Of a DNA stretch of 64,000 nt, positions 42,643 to 51,927 are shown piece after piece. This DNA comes from JAEXZL01 sp049943125 (GTDB taxonomy: Bacteria > Bacillota > Clostridia > Clostridiales > Clostridiaceae): positions 3,100,001-3,164,000 of the forward strand of contig NZ_CP188040.1 in the NCBI RefSeq assembly GCF_049943125.1, read 5' to 3'. The stretch's first letter is position 1, and the number at the start of each line of letters is the position of its first letter. Under the pieces are notes generated by a model. It had not been told where the DNA came from. It did not search any database and saw only the letters and a list, made by a program, of their open reading frames with translations. The translations under genes and the position numbers were made by a program.

Positions 42643-43614
42643 ATGAAAAAAGTTGAACGGATTAATGTCATTATGAGGTATGTAAACAATCGCTCGCATT
42701 TTACAATTTCAGAAATCATGAGAGAATTTAATATCTCACGCTCAACAGCTATTAGGGACATAAGAGAAATTGAAGCTATGGGAATGCCCCTAGTGGTTGA
42801 AGTTGGTCGAGATGGGGGGTATTTCGTTATGCGCAATTCTGTCTTACCGGAGGTCCGTTTTACAGATAGTGAAATAAAAGCACTTTTTATTGCCTTTATG
42901 GCTACAAGAAATCAACAGCTGCCATATCTAAAGAGTCGTCAATCCTTAGCGGAAAAGCTACTTGGATTAATTTCAGAAAGCAGCCAAGATGATCTTGTTC
43001 TTCTAAATAAAATCTTTCTTTTTCAAGGAACAAATCCCAATAATCCAGATTTACTAGAGCTATCAGATCTTCCTCATCCCATGGTAGAAAAGCTCATAGA
43101 AGCACTTCTCTTAAATAGTTATTTATCCCTTACCATAAATGATGAAAAAATAATAAAGACATCCATTATTTATCTACTGCACCTGTATCAAGATAGAGGT
43201 CTGTGGTTTATCGAAGGCTTTAATTTAAAGGAAGAAAAAAAAGAGATTATCCCTGTAGACATCATAGAGGATGTTAAAACCTATTCAGGGAAAAGAAGCT
43301 TAAGTAAGAAAAAAATTTTAGATAAAATAAGAGAGCAGGATAGGTCTGTGAACCTGATCATGGAGCTAGGTCCAGCTTCTATAGCTCAGTTCAAAAAATA
43401 CCATCCTTTAAAGGTGACAATTTTCTATACAAGTCCTTATCAAACCACAGCTATTCTGAAGACTTTTATTAATGTTGATAATTACGATGAAATCCTGGAA
43501 ATGACTAATTGGATACTTTTTTTAGGAGAAGATATTAAAAACAAAGAAGCCCCTAAAGAATTACGTGAGAGGTTACAGGAGCAATTAAGCTTATTTAAAA
43601 AATTACAGCTATAA
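42643..43614 (+). CDS. HTH/WYL-domain transcriptional regulator
   Basis: 323 residues. Winged helix-turn-helix (FTISEIMREFNISRSTAIRD, about 20-40), then EIEAMGMPLVVEVGRDGGYFV and a WYL-type C-terminal region. Related to but clearly different from the regulator at 38924. ATG 42643 has GAGGTGATC upstream; the frame extends to 42571 without a site. It faces the GyrI-like gene across about 107 bases. Confidence 0.9.
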   Translation: MKKVERINVIMRYVNNRSHFTISEIMREFNISRSTAIRDIREIEAMGMPLVVEVGRDGGYFVMRNSVLPEVRFTDSEIKALFIAFMATRNQQLPYLKSRQSLAEKLLGLISESSQDDLVLLNKIFLFQGTNPNNPDLLELSDLPHPMVEKLIEALLLNSYLSLTINDEKIIKTSIIYLLHLYQDRGLWFIEGFNLKEEKKEIIPVDIIEDVKTYSGKRSLSKKKILDKIREQDRSVNLIMELGPASIAQFKKYHPLKVTIFYTSPYQTTAILKTFINVDNYDEILEMTNWILFLGEDIKNKEAPKELRERLQEQLSLFKKLQL

Positions 43615-43739
43615 TACCTCGAATAAAAATCTTAAGATATGTTGAGTTCTTGGAGGACAATTATTTTATAATTTAATTTTTAAGTTTGGTAAATACTTTA
43701 CTTAAACACTAAATTAATTGACTTCCAGGAGGTATCATC

Positions 43740-44540
43740 ATGAGTTTTCTTAAGAATAAAACAGCTATTATCACCGGTGCAGGTCGTGCAGTGCTTAGTG
43801 ATGGACGGTGCGGTTCCATAGGATATGGTATTGCTATAGCATATGCCAAAGAAGGAGCGAACTTAATTATAACCGGTAGAAATAAAGAAAAGCTTGCTCA
43901 AGGAAAAGAAGAGCTGGAGAGACTGTATGGAATAAAGGTTATTGCAGCTGCTGCCGATATTAATGCTGCTGCTGATAATGAAGCAGTGGTTAAGGAGGTT
44001 ATTAAAGAGGCTGTGGATGCCTTTGGTCGCATTGATGTCCTTGTTAACAATGCCCAGGCTTCCTATTCGGGAGTGACTTTGGAAGACCATACTACTGAGC
44101 AATTTAATCTAGCAATGTTTTCGGGCTTGTATGCTACTTTTTATTACATGAAAGCCTGCTATCCTTATCTCAAGGAGACAAAAGGCTCTGTGATAAACTT
44201 TGCCTCTGGTGCAGGTCTTTTCGGTAAATATGGTCAGAGCTCTTATGCAGCAGCAAAGGAAGGTATTCGTGGCCTTAGCCGTGTTGCAGCTATTGAGTGG
44301 GCTCCTGCTGGTATAAATGTTAATGTAATTTGCCCGCTAGCCTGGACTGCGCAGCTAGAAAAATTTAAAAATACTTATCCCGATGCTTATGAAAAAAATG
44401 TTGAGACTCCACCGGCTGGGCATTTTGCTGATCCTGAACTAGAAATAGGCCGTGTATGTGTGCAGTTAGCTAACCCTGACTTTAAATATATGACAGGAGA
44501 AACCATAACTCTAGAAGGAGGCTTAGGGCTTAGACCTTAG
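43740..44540 (+). CDS. Short-chain dehydrogenase/reductase
   Basis: 266 residues, NAD(P)-dependent oxidoreductase with the Rossmann fold. Catalytic Ser region INFASGAG, and Tyr-x3-Lys in SSYAAAKEG. The cofactor loop is unusual: the TGxxxGxG motif is stretched to TGAGRAVLSDGRCGSIGYG, and NNAG reads NNAQ. The end ITLEGGLGLRP is typical. Substrate unknown. The ribosome site is AGGAGG. A terminator follows. Confidence 0.9.
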   Translation: MSFLKNKTAIITGAGRAVLSDGRCGSIGYGIAIAYAKEGANLIITGRNKEKLAQGKEELERLYGIKVIAAAADINAAADNEAVVKEVIKEAVDAFGRIDVLVNNAQASYSGVTLEDHTTEQFNLAMFSGLYATFYYMKACYPYLKETKGSVINFASGAGLFGKYGQSSYAAAKEGIRGLSRVAAIEWAPAGINVNVICPLAWTAQLEKFKNTYPDAYEKNVETPPAGHFADPELEIGRVCVQLANPDFKYMTGETITLEGGLGLRP

Positions 44541-44853
44541 TCTCATTTGACTTATATAGTTTTGAGCAAGGCTCACCAAAAGGGTGAGCTAATTTTTTTT
44601 AGTAAATAAATGATAAAAAGTATAGCATCATAGGTTATTTAAAATACAGTATATATAATTAATTGTAAATATTAGCTATACTTGGGTATGCTGGGTAGTT
44701 TATAATTATAGGATAAATGCTGCAGAAATAAGCTAACAATACTATTAAGCTGAAGGCTATGTACTTAGAAGATACTCTTATAATCCATAATGGTAACGGA
44801 AGCTTACTTTGTTAGTCCTGCTAATACCTTTTATTGGGAAGTGGAGTGATTAT
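44541..44853 (+). other. Intergenic spacer
   Basis: 313 bases. It holds the SDR terminator at 44571-44600. The rest is AT-rich with a TATAAT at 44701-44706 but no matching -35 box. I see no gene or further structure that I can support. Confidence 0.5.
44571..44600 (+). terminator. Terminator after SDR gene
   Basis: GCTCACC (44571-44577) pairs with GGTGAGC (44583-44589), followed by a run of eight T. Confidence 0.92.
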
Positions 44854-45420
44854 ATGATAAATTTTAAATATAAGCCTACTATAATAGGTAATAAAGTTGT
44901 ACTTCGTCCTTTTTCTTCTGAAGACTTTGAATCCATAGTAGAATGCTTGAAGGATCCTATAGTGTTAAAGTTTACTGGAAGTGAAGGAGAATTTGATAGA
45001 GCTTCACTTATGAAGTGGTATAGTTCAAGAAATGATCAAATAGATCGTCTTGATCTAGCAATAGTAGACAAGCTTACTAATAATGTTGTAGGTGAGGTAG
45101 TATTAAATGAATATGATGAAGTAAAGCATAGCATGAACTATAGAATTCTTATTGGACCTAAGGGGAGAGATAAGGGTTTTGGTTCAGAAGCAACAGCTTT
45201 GATTGTAGATTATGTGTTTTTAAATACGGACCTTAAGCAATTAACATTAGGGGTATATGCCTTTAACCACAGAGGGAAAAGAGTTTATGAGAAGTCTGGT
45301 TTTGTATTAGAAAGCGTTGATAAAGATGATTTAGAATTTCAAGGGGAAATGATAGATTCATTTAATATGATATTAAAACGTGAGGATTGGGAAAAAAATA
45401 AAGAATTACGATCAAAATAA
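44854..45420 (+). CDS. GNAT family N-acetyltransferase
   Basis: 188 residues, RimJ/RimL-like. Motifs: VVLRPFSSEDFESI at the start, the acetyl-CoA-binding GPKGRDKGFGSEATALIVDY and LGVYAFNHRGKRVYEKSGF. The acceptor is unknown. ATG 44854 follows GTGGAGTGA; the frame begins further upstream at 44809 without a site. Confidence 0.9.
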   Translation: MINFKYKPTIIGNKVVLRPFSSEDFESIVECLKDPIVLKFTGSEGEFDRASLMKWYSSRNDQIDRLDLAIVDKLTNNVVGEVVLNEYDEVKHSMNYRILIGPKGRDKGFGSEATALIVDYVFLNTDLKQLTLGVYAFNHRGKRVYEKSGFVLESVDKDDLEFQGEMIDSFNMILKREDWEKNKELRSK

Positions 45421-45494
45421 TTCTATTTGATTTAGGAATTCATAAAAGGATTTTGTAGAGTGTTTTTCAAGTTAGGGAGTAGAATTAATAAGAA

Positions 45495-45535
45495 AGGGGA
45501 TGTCGCACTAAAGCGACATCCCCTATTTTGTTTTA
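45495..45535. terminator. Bidirectional terminator after GNAT gene
   Basis: Perfect 12-bp stem AGGGGATGTCGC (45495-45506) with 45513-45524, followed by ATTTTGTTTT. The convergent small gene ends at 45533. Confidence 0.9.
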
Positions 45536-45706
45536 GTCTTTATAGCCAGATAATTGTTGACTTGCGGAATTGAGGGAATCTATTGCTGATTGGATTTTAG
45601 CCTTATTATCTGCTTTTTCTGCAGAACTAAGGGCCTGCTGTAATGATGTAATTGTATGCTGTACTGTTGTCATGCTTTGATCTACATATTGTTTAGCTTT
45701 TGGCAT
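45533..45706 (-). CDS. Small uncharacterised helical protein
   Basis: 57 residues, not recognised. It is Gln/Ser/Ala-rich and predicted to form two amphipathic helices (VDQSMTTVQHTITSLQQAL and KAKIQSAIDSLNSASQQL), without Cys or membrane segment. The overall style recalls small clostridial sporulation-associated proteins such as DUF1657, but the sequence does not match well enough to name. ATG 45706 follows GGGAGGTAA; an in-frame start at 45724 lies before that site. Confidence 0.65.
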   Translation of the reverse strand: MPKAKQYVDQSMTTVQHTITSLQQALSSAEKADNKAKIQSAIDSLNSASQQLSGYKD

Positions 45707-46005
45707 AGGTATTACCTCCCACATATTAATTTCATTAATAGTATGGTTCTATGAATATAAAAATATGTATTAATGCTATGGAAATTAGCTTTAATCTTGG
45801 TATAGGAGAATCTGCCAGAAAAAGGTGATTGAGATATATAACAGCATTATTTCTTCTATTTATTTGATATTTCTAGGAATTTCGCAATAGGTTTTAAGAC
45901 GAGATACCCTTGAAGATGTGCTATAATACTGCTAATAATCTTATGGTAAATAATCCTATATATTTAAAATTTTTGATAAAATCAATGGGTAGGTGTTAAG
46001 AAGAA

Positions 46006-46698
46006 ATGAATAATAGAATTTTAATATTAGTTATAGAAGATGATAGGGACATAAGTAATATGATTTGTGATTTGCTAAAACAGAATGGATATAACACGAA
46101 ACCAGCTTATTCCGGTACTGAAGCATTAATGATATTTGATAATGAAATTGATTTAGTACTCCTTGATCTTATGCTTCCTGGGGTTAATGGTGAGCTGGTG
46201 CTTCAGCAAATTAGAAAACACAGTAATATTCCTGTTATTGGTCTCTCAGCAAAGAGTGATAAGACCTCAACAGTTAATCTCTTAAAGTTAGGGGCTGATG
46301 ATTATATTGTAAAGCCTTTTAATAATGATGAGCTTTTAGCAAGAATTGAAGCTCAGCTGAGAAGGTATAAACAGAGTCCAAGCCTTCTAGTTGAGATTAA
46401 TGAGATAACCTATAAGGATATTACAATTGATATAGAAAACTATACTGCAAGGGTTAAGGATATTCCTTTAAGTCTTACAAAAAGGGAGTTTATGATTCTT
46501 GAGCTCCTTATGAAATATCCAAAGAAGGTCTTTACCAAAGGAAATCTTTACGAGCATGTGTGGAGTGATAAATTTTTTGGAGATGAGAATACGGTAAATG
46601 TCCATGTGAGTAATATTCGCTCAAAGCTTGCAAAGGTAAATCCATCTGAGGAATATATACAGACGGTGTGGGGAATAGGCTATAAGATGAGAGAATAA
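46006..46698 (+). CDS. OmpR-family response regulator
   Basis: 230 residues: receiver domain with acidic pair in VIEDDRD and the phosphorylation site Asp54 (LVLLDLMLPG), and a C-terminal winged helix (LTKREFMILELL, VNVHVSNIRSKL). The cognate histidine kinase is probably the product of 48474-49376, three genes downstream, with an ABC transporter between them. Confidence 0.95.
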   Translation: MNNRILILVIEDDRDISNMICDLLKQNGYNTKPAYSGTEALMIFDNEIDLVLLDLMLPGVNGELVLQQIRKHSNIPVIGLSAKSDKTSTVNLLKLGADDYIVKPFNNDELLARIEAQLRRYKQSPSLLVEINEITYKDITIDIENYTARVKDIPLSLTKREFMILELLMKYPKKVFTKGNLYEHVWSDKFFGDENTVNVHVSNIRSKLAKVNPSEEYIQTVWGIGYKMRE

Positions 46699-46785
46699 AC
46701 TTTAGACTTTCTTAATATTTACTTTAATGATTCTTATAGCCTGTGACTCATAATAAGCACATAAGCTGATGAGGAGAGTGATACC

Positions 46786-47709
46786 ATGGCTGAATATATT
46801 TTACAGACCTTTAACCTTACAAAGAATTATGGAAGAAGCATTGCTGTTAGTAGTGTGAATATGAGGGTTAAAAAGGGTGACATATACGGTTTTATTGGGA
46901 GAAATGGTGCTGGTAAGACCACAATGATCAGAATGATTACAGGACTTGTTAAACCAACAAAGGGCGAAATTGAGCTGTTTTCACAAAAAGGTGAGAAGAA
47001 TTTCAATAGCAGGTTAAATAGGATTGGAAGTATAATTGAGCATCCAGCCTTATATACAGAATTCACTGCCTATGAGAATATGGAGCTTCGAGGAAAGCTC
47101 ATAGGAATCCCTGATAAGAAAATTATAGATAGTATATTAGAAACGGTAGAGTTATCGAATACAGGTAAGAAAAAGGTTAAGAATTTCTCCTTAGGAATGA
47201 GGCAGCGCTTGGGACTAGCTCTTGCACTCCTGGGAAATCCGGATTTTCTCATACTGGATGAGCCTACCAATGGATTAGATCCTGAAGGCATAATTAAAAT
47301 GAGAATGCTATTAAAAAAGCTTAATGAAGAACAGGGGATGACAATTTTAATATCAAGTCATATATTAGGAGAGCTAGCAAAGCTTGCAACCTGCTATGGA
47401 GTAATCAATAACGGAGCATTAGTGGAGGAGTTTACAGATAAAGAATTGGAAGAGAGATGTAGAAAACACCTCAGCATTGTTGTAAGTGATGTATCTAGGA
47501 GTACCTTTGTACTAGAAAATATATTTAAAACAAAGAATTATCAGGTCCTTCCTGAGAATTTAATTAAGATTTATGATTTATTGGACATGTCTGGTGAGGT
47601 CTGTCTGGAGCTAGCAAAAAATAACGTTAAAATATATTCTATTGAGTCTGGAGGCGATGACTTAGAAGGGTATTTCATGAAGCTCATGGGAGGTGATAAG
47701 CATGCTTAA
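46786..47709 (+). CDS. ABC transporter ATP-binding protein (bacitracin/lantibiotic type)
   Basis: 307 residues. Walker A GRNGAGKTT (about 39-47), Q-loop, short signature FSLGMRQRLGLALALLGNP and Walker B LILDEPTNGLDPEG. This is the BcrA/NisF-like class of exporter ATPase. It overlaps the permease gene by 8 bases. Together with the flanking two-component genes it resembles antimicrobial-peptide sensing and detoxification loci; the actual substrate is unknown. Confidence 0.93.
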   Translation: MAEYILQTFNLTKNYGRSIAVSSVNMRVKKGDIYGFIGRNGAGKTTMIRMITGLVKPTKGEIELFSQKGEKNFNSRLNRIGSIIEHPALYTEFTAYENMELRGKLIGIPDKKIIDSILETVELSNTGKKKVKNFSLGMRQRLGLALALLGNPDFLILDEPTNGLDPEGIIKMRMLLKKLNEEQGMTILISSHILGELAKLATCYGVINNGALVEEFTDKELEERCRKHLSIVVSDVSRSTFVLENIFKTKNYQVLPENLIKIYDLLDMSGEVCLELAKNNVKIYSIESGGDDLEGYFMKLMGGDKHA

Positions 47710-48457
47710 TTTATTGAGAGCTGATTTTTATAAATTGAGACGAAGCAAATCCTATTGGATTTCATTAGGGGCTCTGGTAGCTATTGTGGCTTATATTGGA
47801 ATAGATATTGGTTCCTTAGGAGACAAGAAAGAAGAGCTTAGTCCCTCTACAATTCATTGGATATATATGATGTTTAAAGAAAAAGCCTTTTTGCCATATT
47901 TTATGCCAGTGTTTCAGGGTATATTTATCACAATGCTCATAACAAAAGAGTACAACACCGGAACCATTAAAGATTCAGTTTCCTTAGGCTTTTCCCGCTG
48001 GAAAATATATTTTTCTAAGCTAATCACTGTATCTCTGGGATCAATTTTAATGATGCTTTCTTCAGCATTTGTTACAGCTGTTACAGCTATTTTTGTTTTT
48101 GGCTTATATGGTACTTTTTCTCTTCAAGATTTGCTTTTATTGCTCCGAATGCTTTTAATCCATGGCTTATTATATTCAGCATATGGTTCAATATTTCTCA
48201 TGACGGCATTTTTAATAAAAAATATTGGTGGAGCATTAGTATTTAATATATTTTTTAGCTTAATAATAGGATCTTTTGCTTCATTATTAGGTAACGGTTA
48301 TATAGGAAGAATACTCCTAATTTCTAATTTCTCACCTACTGCTGTGCCCTATCCTCTAGGAATAGATTTAAAGCTAGCTATTGCAGCAGCCTTATCTTAC
48401 CTGATTATCTTTACAGGTATAGGAGGAGTGACATTCAAAATTCTAGATATAAAATAG
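47702..48457 (+). CDS. ABC transporter permease (ABC-2 type)
   Basis: 251 residues with about six membrane segments, starting MLNLLRADFYKLRRSKSYW, the usual opening of lantibiotic-immunity-like permeases. The segment KEYNTGTIKDSVSLGFSRWKIY is typical of the ABC-2 family. ATG 47702 is preferred, since GTG 47693 sits in the GGGAGGTG site. Partner of the ATPase at 46786. Confidence 0.9.
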   Translation: MLNLLRADFYKLRRSKSYWISLGALVAIVAYIGIDIGSLGDKKEELSPSTIHWIYMMFKEKAFLPYFMPVFQGIFITMLITKEYNTGTIKDSVSLGFSRWKIYFSKLITVSLGSILMMLSSAFVTAVTAIFVFGLYGTFSLQDLLLLLRMLLIHGLLYSAYGSIFLMTAFLIKNIGGALVFNIFFSLIIGSFASLLGNGYIGRILLISNFSPTAVPYPLGIDLKLAIAAALSYLIIFTGIGGVTFKILDIK

Positions 48458-48473
48458 GATTGGAGGCAACCTT

Positions 48474-49376
48474 ATGCTTTGGTTAATTATTATAATTCTT
48501 TTGCTAGTCATAGCAGTACTATGCTCCTATATTTTTCTTTACAAAAGTGAGCTTAAAAGCATTGTGAGCAAGCTTCAGTTCATTAGAGAGAATGAAACAA
48601 ATATGAAGATCAATCTTCAGCTAAAATCCAAGGAGATAAAGGAGCTAGCAAATGAGCTGAATTATATAATTAACCATTATAAAATTGAAAAAACTTCTCT
48701 ATCAAAGGCGCAGAGAGAATTTAAGGAAGAGATAACAAATATATCTCATGATTTAAGGACTCCTCTTACATCTATTTCTGGTTATGTACAGATGCTGGAG
48801 GCAGAGAATACCTCAAAGGAAAAGAAGAAGGAGTACTACAATATAATTAGAAGACGGATAGGAAGCCTTGTTCAAATGCTGGATGAATTTTTTGAATTTA
48901 CTAGGATTGAAGCGAATGAATACCCCTTGCACATTGAAAGGATTAATGTGAACTCTCTCCTTACAGAGGTAATATCTTTATTTTACTATGATTTTATTTC
49001 AAAGGGGGAAGAACCAAGGATACAAATAGCTCCGGGGCCAACATATATAAGTGGAGATAAGGATGCACTAAAAAGAGTTTTTCAAAATCTAATAAAAAAT
49101 TACTTAAACCATGGTGTTGGTAGTATAGCTATTTCAGTAAAAGAGGAAGAAAAACACATAAATATTTCTTTTAAAAATTATGCACCGGATATAGATAAGG
49201 AAGAGGCGGAAAAATTATTTATGCGATTTTACACTGGGGATAAATCAAGAACTACTAAAACAACGGGATTGGGTCTTGCCATTGTAAAAAATTTAGTTGT
49301 AAAAATGAATGGTAAAATTGAGGCCATGGTTGATGACTCATTTCTTATCATCAATATAAGCTTCAACAATAACTAA
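48474..49376 (+). CDS. Sensor histidine kinase
   Basis: 300 residues. One N-terminal membrane segment (about 2-22), a coiled linker, the H-box with His92 (ISHDLRTPLTSISGY), the N-box FQNLIKNYLNHG and the G-box TGLGLAIVKNL. With essentially no extracellular sensor loop, it may sense its signal through the transporter. Probably phosphorylates the response regulator at 46006. Confidence 0.93.
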   Translation: MLWLIIIILLLVIAVLCSYIFLYKSELKSIVSKLQFIRENETNMKINLQLKSKEIKELANELNYIINHYKIEKTSLSKAQREFKEEITNISHDLRTPLTSISGYVQMLEAENTSKEKKKEYYNIIRRRIGSLVQMLDEFFEFTRIEANEYPLHIERINVNSLLTEVISLFYYDFISKGEEPRIQIAPGPTYISGDKDALKRVFQNLIKNYLNHGVGSIAISVKEEEKHINISFKNYAPDIDKEEAEKLFMRFYTGDKSRTTKTTGLGLAIVKNLVVKMNGKIEAMVDDSFLIINISFNNN

Positions 49377-49397
49377 GACAAAAGAGGAGAGGGTAAA

Positions 49398-50840
49398 ATG
49401 AGAAAAAGAATATATATCCTTAGTATACTGATAGGATATTTAGTTTCATTAGTTTTTTATCCATCAGCAGTTAATGCGGATACTGTTGTAGAAAAAGAAG
49501 CTATAGATGAATATGTAATGAGTTATTTGGAACGTAACGGGCTACCAGGGGCTGCTATTGTAATAGTGAAGGATGGAGAGGTGATATACGAAAAAGGATA
49601 TGGACATGATTCTGCGGGAAAGGCACTAACAGAAAAGTCATTAATGAGAATAGGTTCTTCCTCGAAGCCCTTCACTGGATTTTCAGTTTTGCAGCTAGTA
49701 GAGAAAGGAAAAATCAATCTAGATGATCCAGTGGTAAAATATTTACCGGAGCTTACTATGGATGATGATAGATTGGATAAGATTACAATAAGACATTTGT
49801 TAAGCCATACCTCAGGAATTCCCAATCCCACAATCATAGAGCCAGCTAACACGATAAAGGAAGGTATTGAAAGGGTGAATAGCTGGAAGCTTCAGTGGGA
49901 GCCTGGAGAAAAATATTATTATAGCAATGCTAATTATTGGATTCTTGCTCGGTTGGTAGAAGTAGTGAGTGGAATGGATTTTCCTGAGTATCTAAAAGAA
50001 AAGATTTTTATTCCACTAGGAATGAAGGATACACTAACAACTATAAACTCAGGTGATCCTGTTAAGGGTCTATCGAAAGGATACATAACAGCTTATGGCA
50101 CAGCCCTTCCATGGTCAGAGCTTGAGCAAATGTTTGCTGGTGCTGGAGGAATAATTTCCACAGCGTCAGATATAGGAAAGTGGCTGGCCTTACACAGTAA
50201 TGAAGGATTAATGGACAATGGAGAAAGATTAATATCAAAAGAATTGCTAGAAGAATCTCACTCTCCTCAACCTGGAAGTCCTAAATATGGTCTCGGCTGG
50301 TCCCTTAGCTCTAAGGAGGTAAAGCCACCAAGAATATCTCATAGTGGAGCACTATCAACTGTACAAGCACAACTAGATATTGTTCCTTCCAGTGGATATG
50401 CTATAGGGGTGCTACTTAATAGCTTTACCACAACAATAGAACATTCCTACGAGCTTAGCTCAGGGATTATCCAGTTGACAGAAGGTAGGATACCAGAAGA
50501 TAATAGTCCAATGCCTAGACTAATTGATATGTCCTTAGGTTTAATTACAGTGATTTACCTGATTCTAGGCATAAGAGGGGTGAAAAGAAGCAGGGAATGG
50601 GCCAATAGACGTATGAAATATCCTGCTTGGAGATATTACCTTCGCCTACTGCCCCAGGTTGTTCCTACAGTTTTTATAGGATGGTTATTCTTTGTTGTTC
50701 CAAATCTGCAAAATAACAGCTCTACAATAAAAGATGCCTTCGGCCTTTGGATGGCTCTTATGGTTCTATTAACTATAGTGTTCCTAATAGGAGTTTTAGT
50801 TACAGCAATGAGAATATATTATAGGATAAAATTTAAATAA
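49398..50840 (+). CDS. Membrane-anchored serine hydrolase (beta-lactamase/PBP4* family)
   Basis: 480 residues. Signal peptide or anchor (about 1-27), then a class C beta-lactamase-like domain with Ser87-x-x-Lys90 (GSSSKPF), the Tyr-x-Asn motif in YYYSNANYW and HSGAL in place of KTG. The C-terminal ~110 residues have three membrane segments. Homologues are D-amino-peptidases or lipopeptide-related esterases rather than true beta-lactamases. It follows the kinase gene by 21 bases, likely in the same operon. Its 3' end overlaps splB by 8 bases tail to tail. Confidence 0.88.
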   Translation: MRKRIYILSILIGYLVSLVFYPSAVNADTVVEKEAIDEYVMSYLERNGLPGAAIVIVKDGEVIYEKGYGHDSAGKALTEKSLMRIGSSSKPFTGFSVLQLVEKGKINLDDPVVKYLPELTMDDDRLDKITIRHLLSHTSGIPNPTIIEPANTIKEGIERVNSWKLQWEPGEKYYYSNANYWILARLVEVVSGMDFPEYLKEKIFIPLGMKDTLTTINSGDPVKGLSKGYITAYGTALPWSELEQMFAGAGGIISTASDIGKWLALHSNEGLMDNGERLISKELLEESHSPQPGSPKYGLGWSLSSKEVKPPRISHSGALSTVQAQLDIVPSSGYAIGVLLNSFTTTIEHSYELSSGIIQLTEGRIPEDNSPMPRLIDMSLGLITVIYLILGIRGVKRSREWANRRMKYPAWRYYLRLLPQVVPTVFIGWLFFVVPNLQNNSSTIKDAFGLWMALMVLLTIVFLIGVLVTAMRIYYRIKFK

Positions 50841-51864
50841 TATACAAAAGTCTTTTATCCTTAAATAAGTCTTCTATTTCTTGTGAAAAAAATTCCTTTA
50901 TTTCACTTAGACTTTCTTTTGGATATACATATTTACCGTAGCCAAATTGACCATATTTGAATTTGCGCTCTTCCTCATTCATTGGAAGCTCAGTATTGGG
51001 GAAGATCTCCAGTATTCTATTTTTGGCTACGGTAGTATATCTGTGAGATATAACCTCAAAGGTTACAGGGTGGCTTAAGTTATTTGGAATTTTGCTGCTT
51101 AAGGATAATAATAAATCGTGATACTCTTCCTTCCAATTAGGATAAATAAATACCGGTGCAACTAGAAAGCCCACAGGATAACCGGCCTGTGCTACCTTCA
51201 TAGCAGCTTCTATTCTTTTATCACTGGAAGCAGTGAAATGCTCATATTTGTTGATGATAGAAGAGGTATTAATGCTAAATCTTACCTCTGTATGACCTTT
51301 GTGATCTAAATCTAGTAACGAATCAACATCATTATATTTAGTTACAAATCTAAATCTAGTTTTTGGATTATCACCAAAATGCTCGATAGCCTTTGCCAGA
51401 GAATGAGTACAATACTCCACAGGGAGAGGATCGGAGGTAGCAGAGCCTTCAAATATTGTTATGTCGGGCAATCTTTCCTTGACATATTTATCCGCTTGAT
51501 TGAAGATATCATCTGTATTAACATGGACCTTTACAAAGGGCTTATCACCAAGCTGAGTGTTCAAATAGCAGTACTCACATTGACCCATGCATCCTGATAT
51601 CAAGGGGAGCTGATAATGAGCGGAGGGCTTACAGGATTGAAACTTTAAGCTCTTTCTTATTCCAACCACCAGAGTCCTCTTTCCTTCTCTGTATTGAGAA
51701 AATAAGTCATTCCCTGGAATATGCTGTTTTAGTCTATTAGAGGTCAAGTTTATTATCTCAACGTTATCCTTATCCTTAAAAAGAGAATAAATTCTCTTGC
51801 CCATATCATAATCTAAGGAGCCTTTTTCAAATATTATTCTTTTGGGTTTAAACATATTTTTCAC
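50833..51864 (-). CDS. splB: Spore photoproduct lyase
   Basis: Radical SAM enzyme that repairs the UV lesion 5-thyminyl-5,6-dihydrothymine in germinating spores. 343 residues. The cluster motif is Cys92-x3-Cys96-x2-Cys99 (SGCMGQCEYCYL), followed by family segments FRFVTKYNDVD and GYPVGFLVAPVFIY. By eye the position of the B. subtilis hydrogen-donor Cys141 is Ala142 here (FEGSATSDP); Cys78 and Cys152 are nearby alternatives. The next upstream gene on this strand is a FAD oxidoreductase. Confidence 0.93.
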   Translation of the reverse strand: MKNMFKPKRIIFEKGSLDYDMGKRIYSLFKDKDNVEIINLTSNRLKQHIPGNDLFSQYREGKRTLVVGIRKSLKFQSCKPSAHYQLPLISGCMGQCEYCYLNTQLGDKPFVKVHVNTDDIFNQADKYVKERLPDITIFEGSATSDPLPVEYCTHSLAKAIEHFGDNPKTRFRFVTKYNDVDSLLDLDHKGHTEVRFSINTSSIINKYEHFTASSDKRIEAAMKVAQAGYPVGFLVAPVFIYPNWKEEYHDLLLSLSSKIPNNLSHPVTFEVISHRYTTVAKNRILEIFPNTELPMNEEERKFKYGQFGYGKYVYPKESLSEIKEFFSQEIEDLFKDKRLLYII

Positions 51865-51927
51865 TAAATAAATCTCTTAAATATATGGATTTATTTTCTC
51901 CTTTATCCAGTTTCTCATATAGTAAGC

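Noticed and set aside
44601..44853. Promoter or small RNA before the GNAT gene
   Set aside because: TATAAT at 44701-44706 has no -35 partner at a suitable distance, and no stable hairpin is visible.
49398..50840. True antibiotic beta-lactamase
   Set aside because: Class C-like fold, but with a C-terminal three-segment membrane domain and HSG in place of KTG; closer to PBP4*/esterase-type serine hydrolases.
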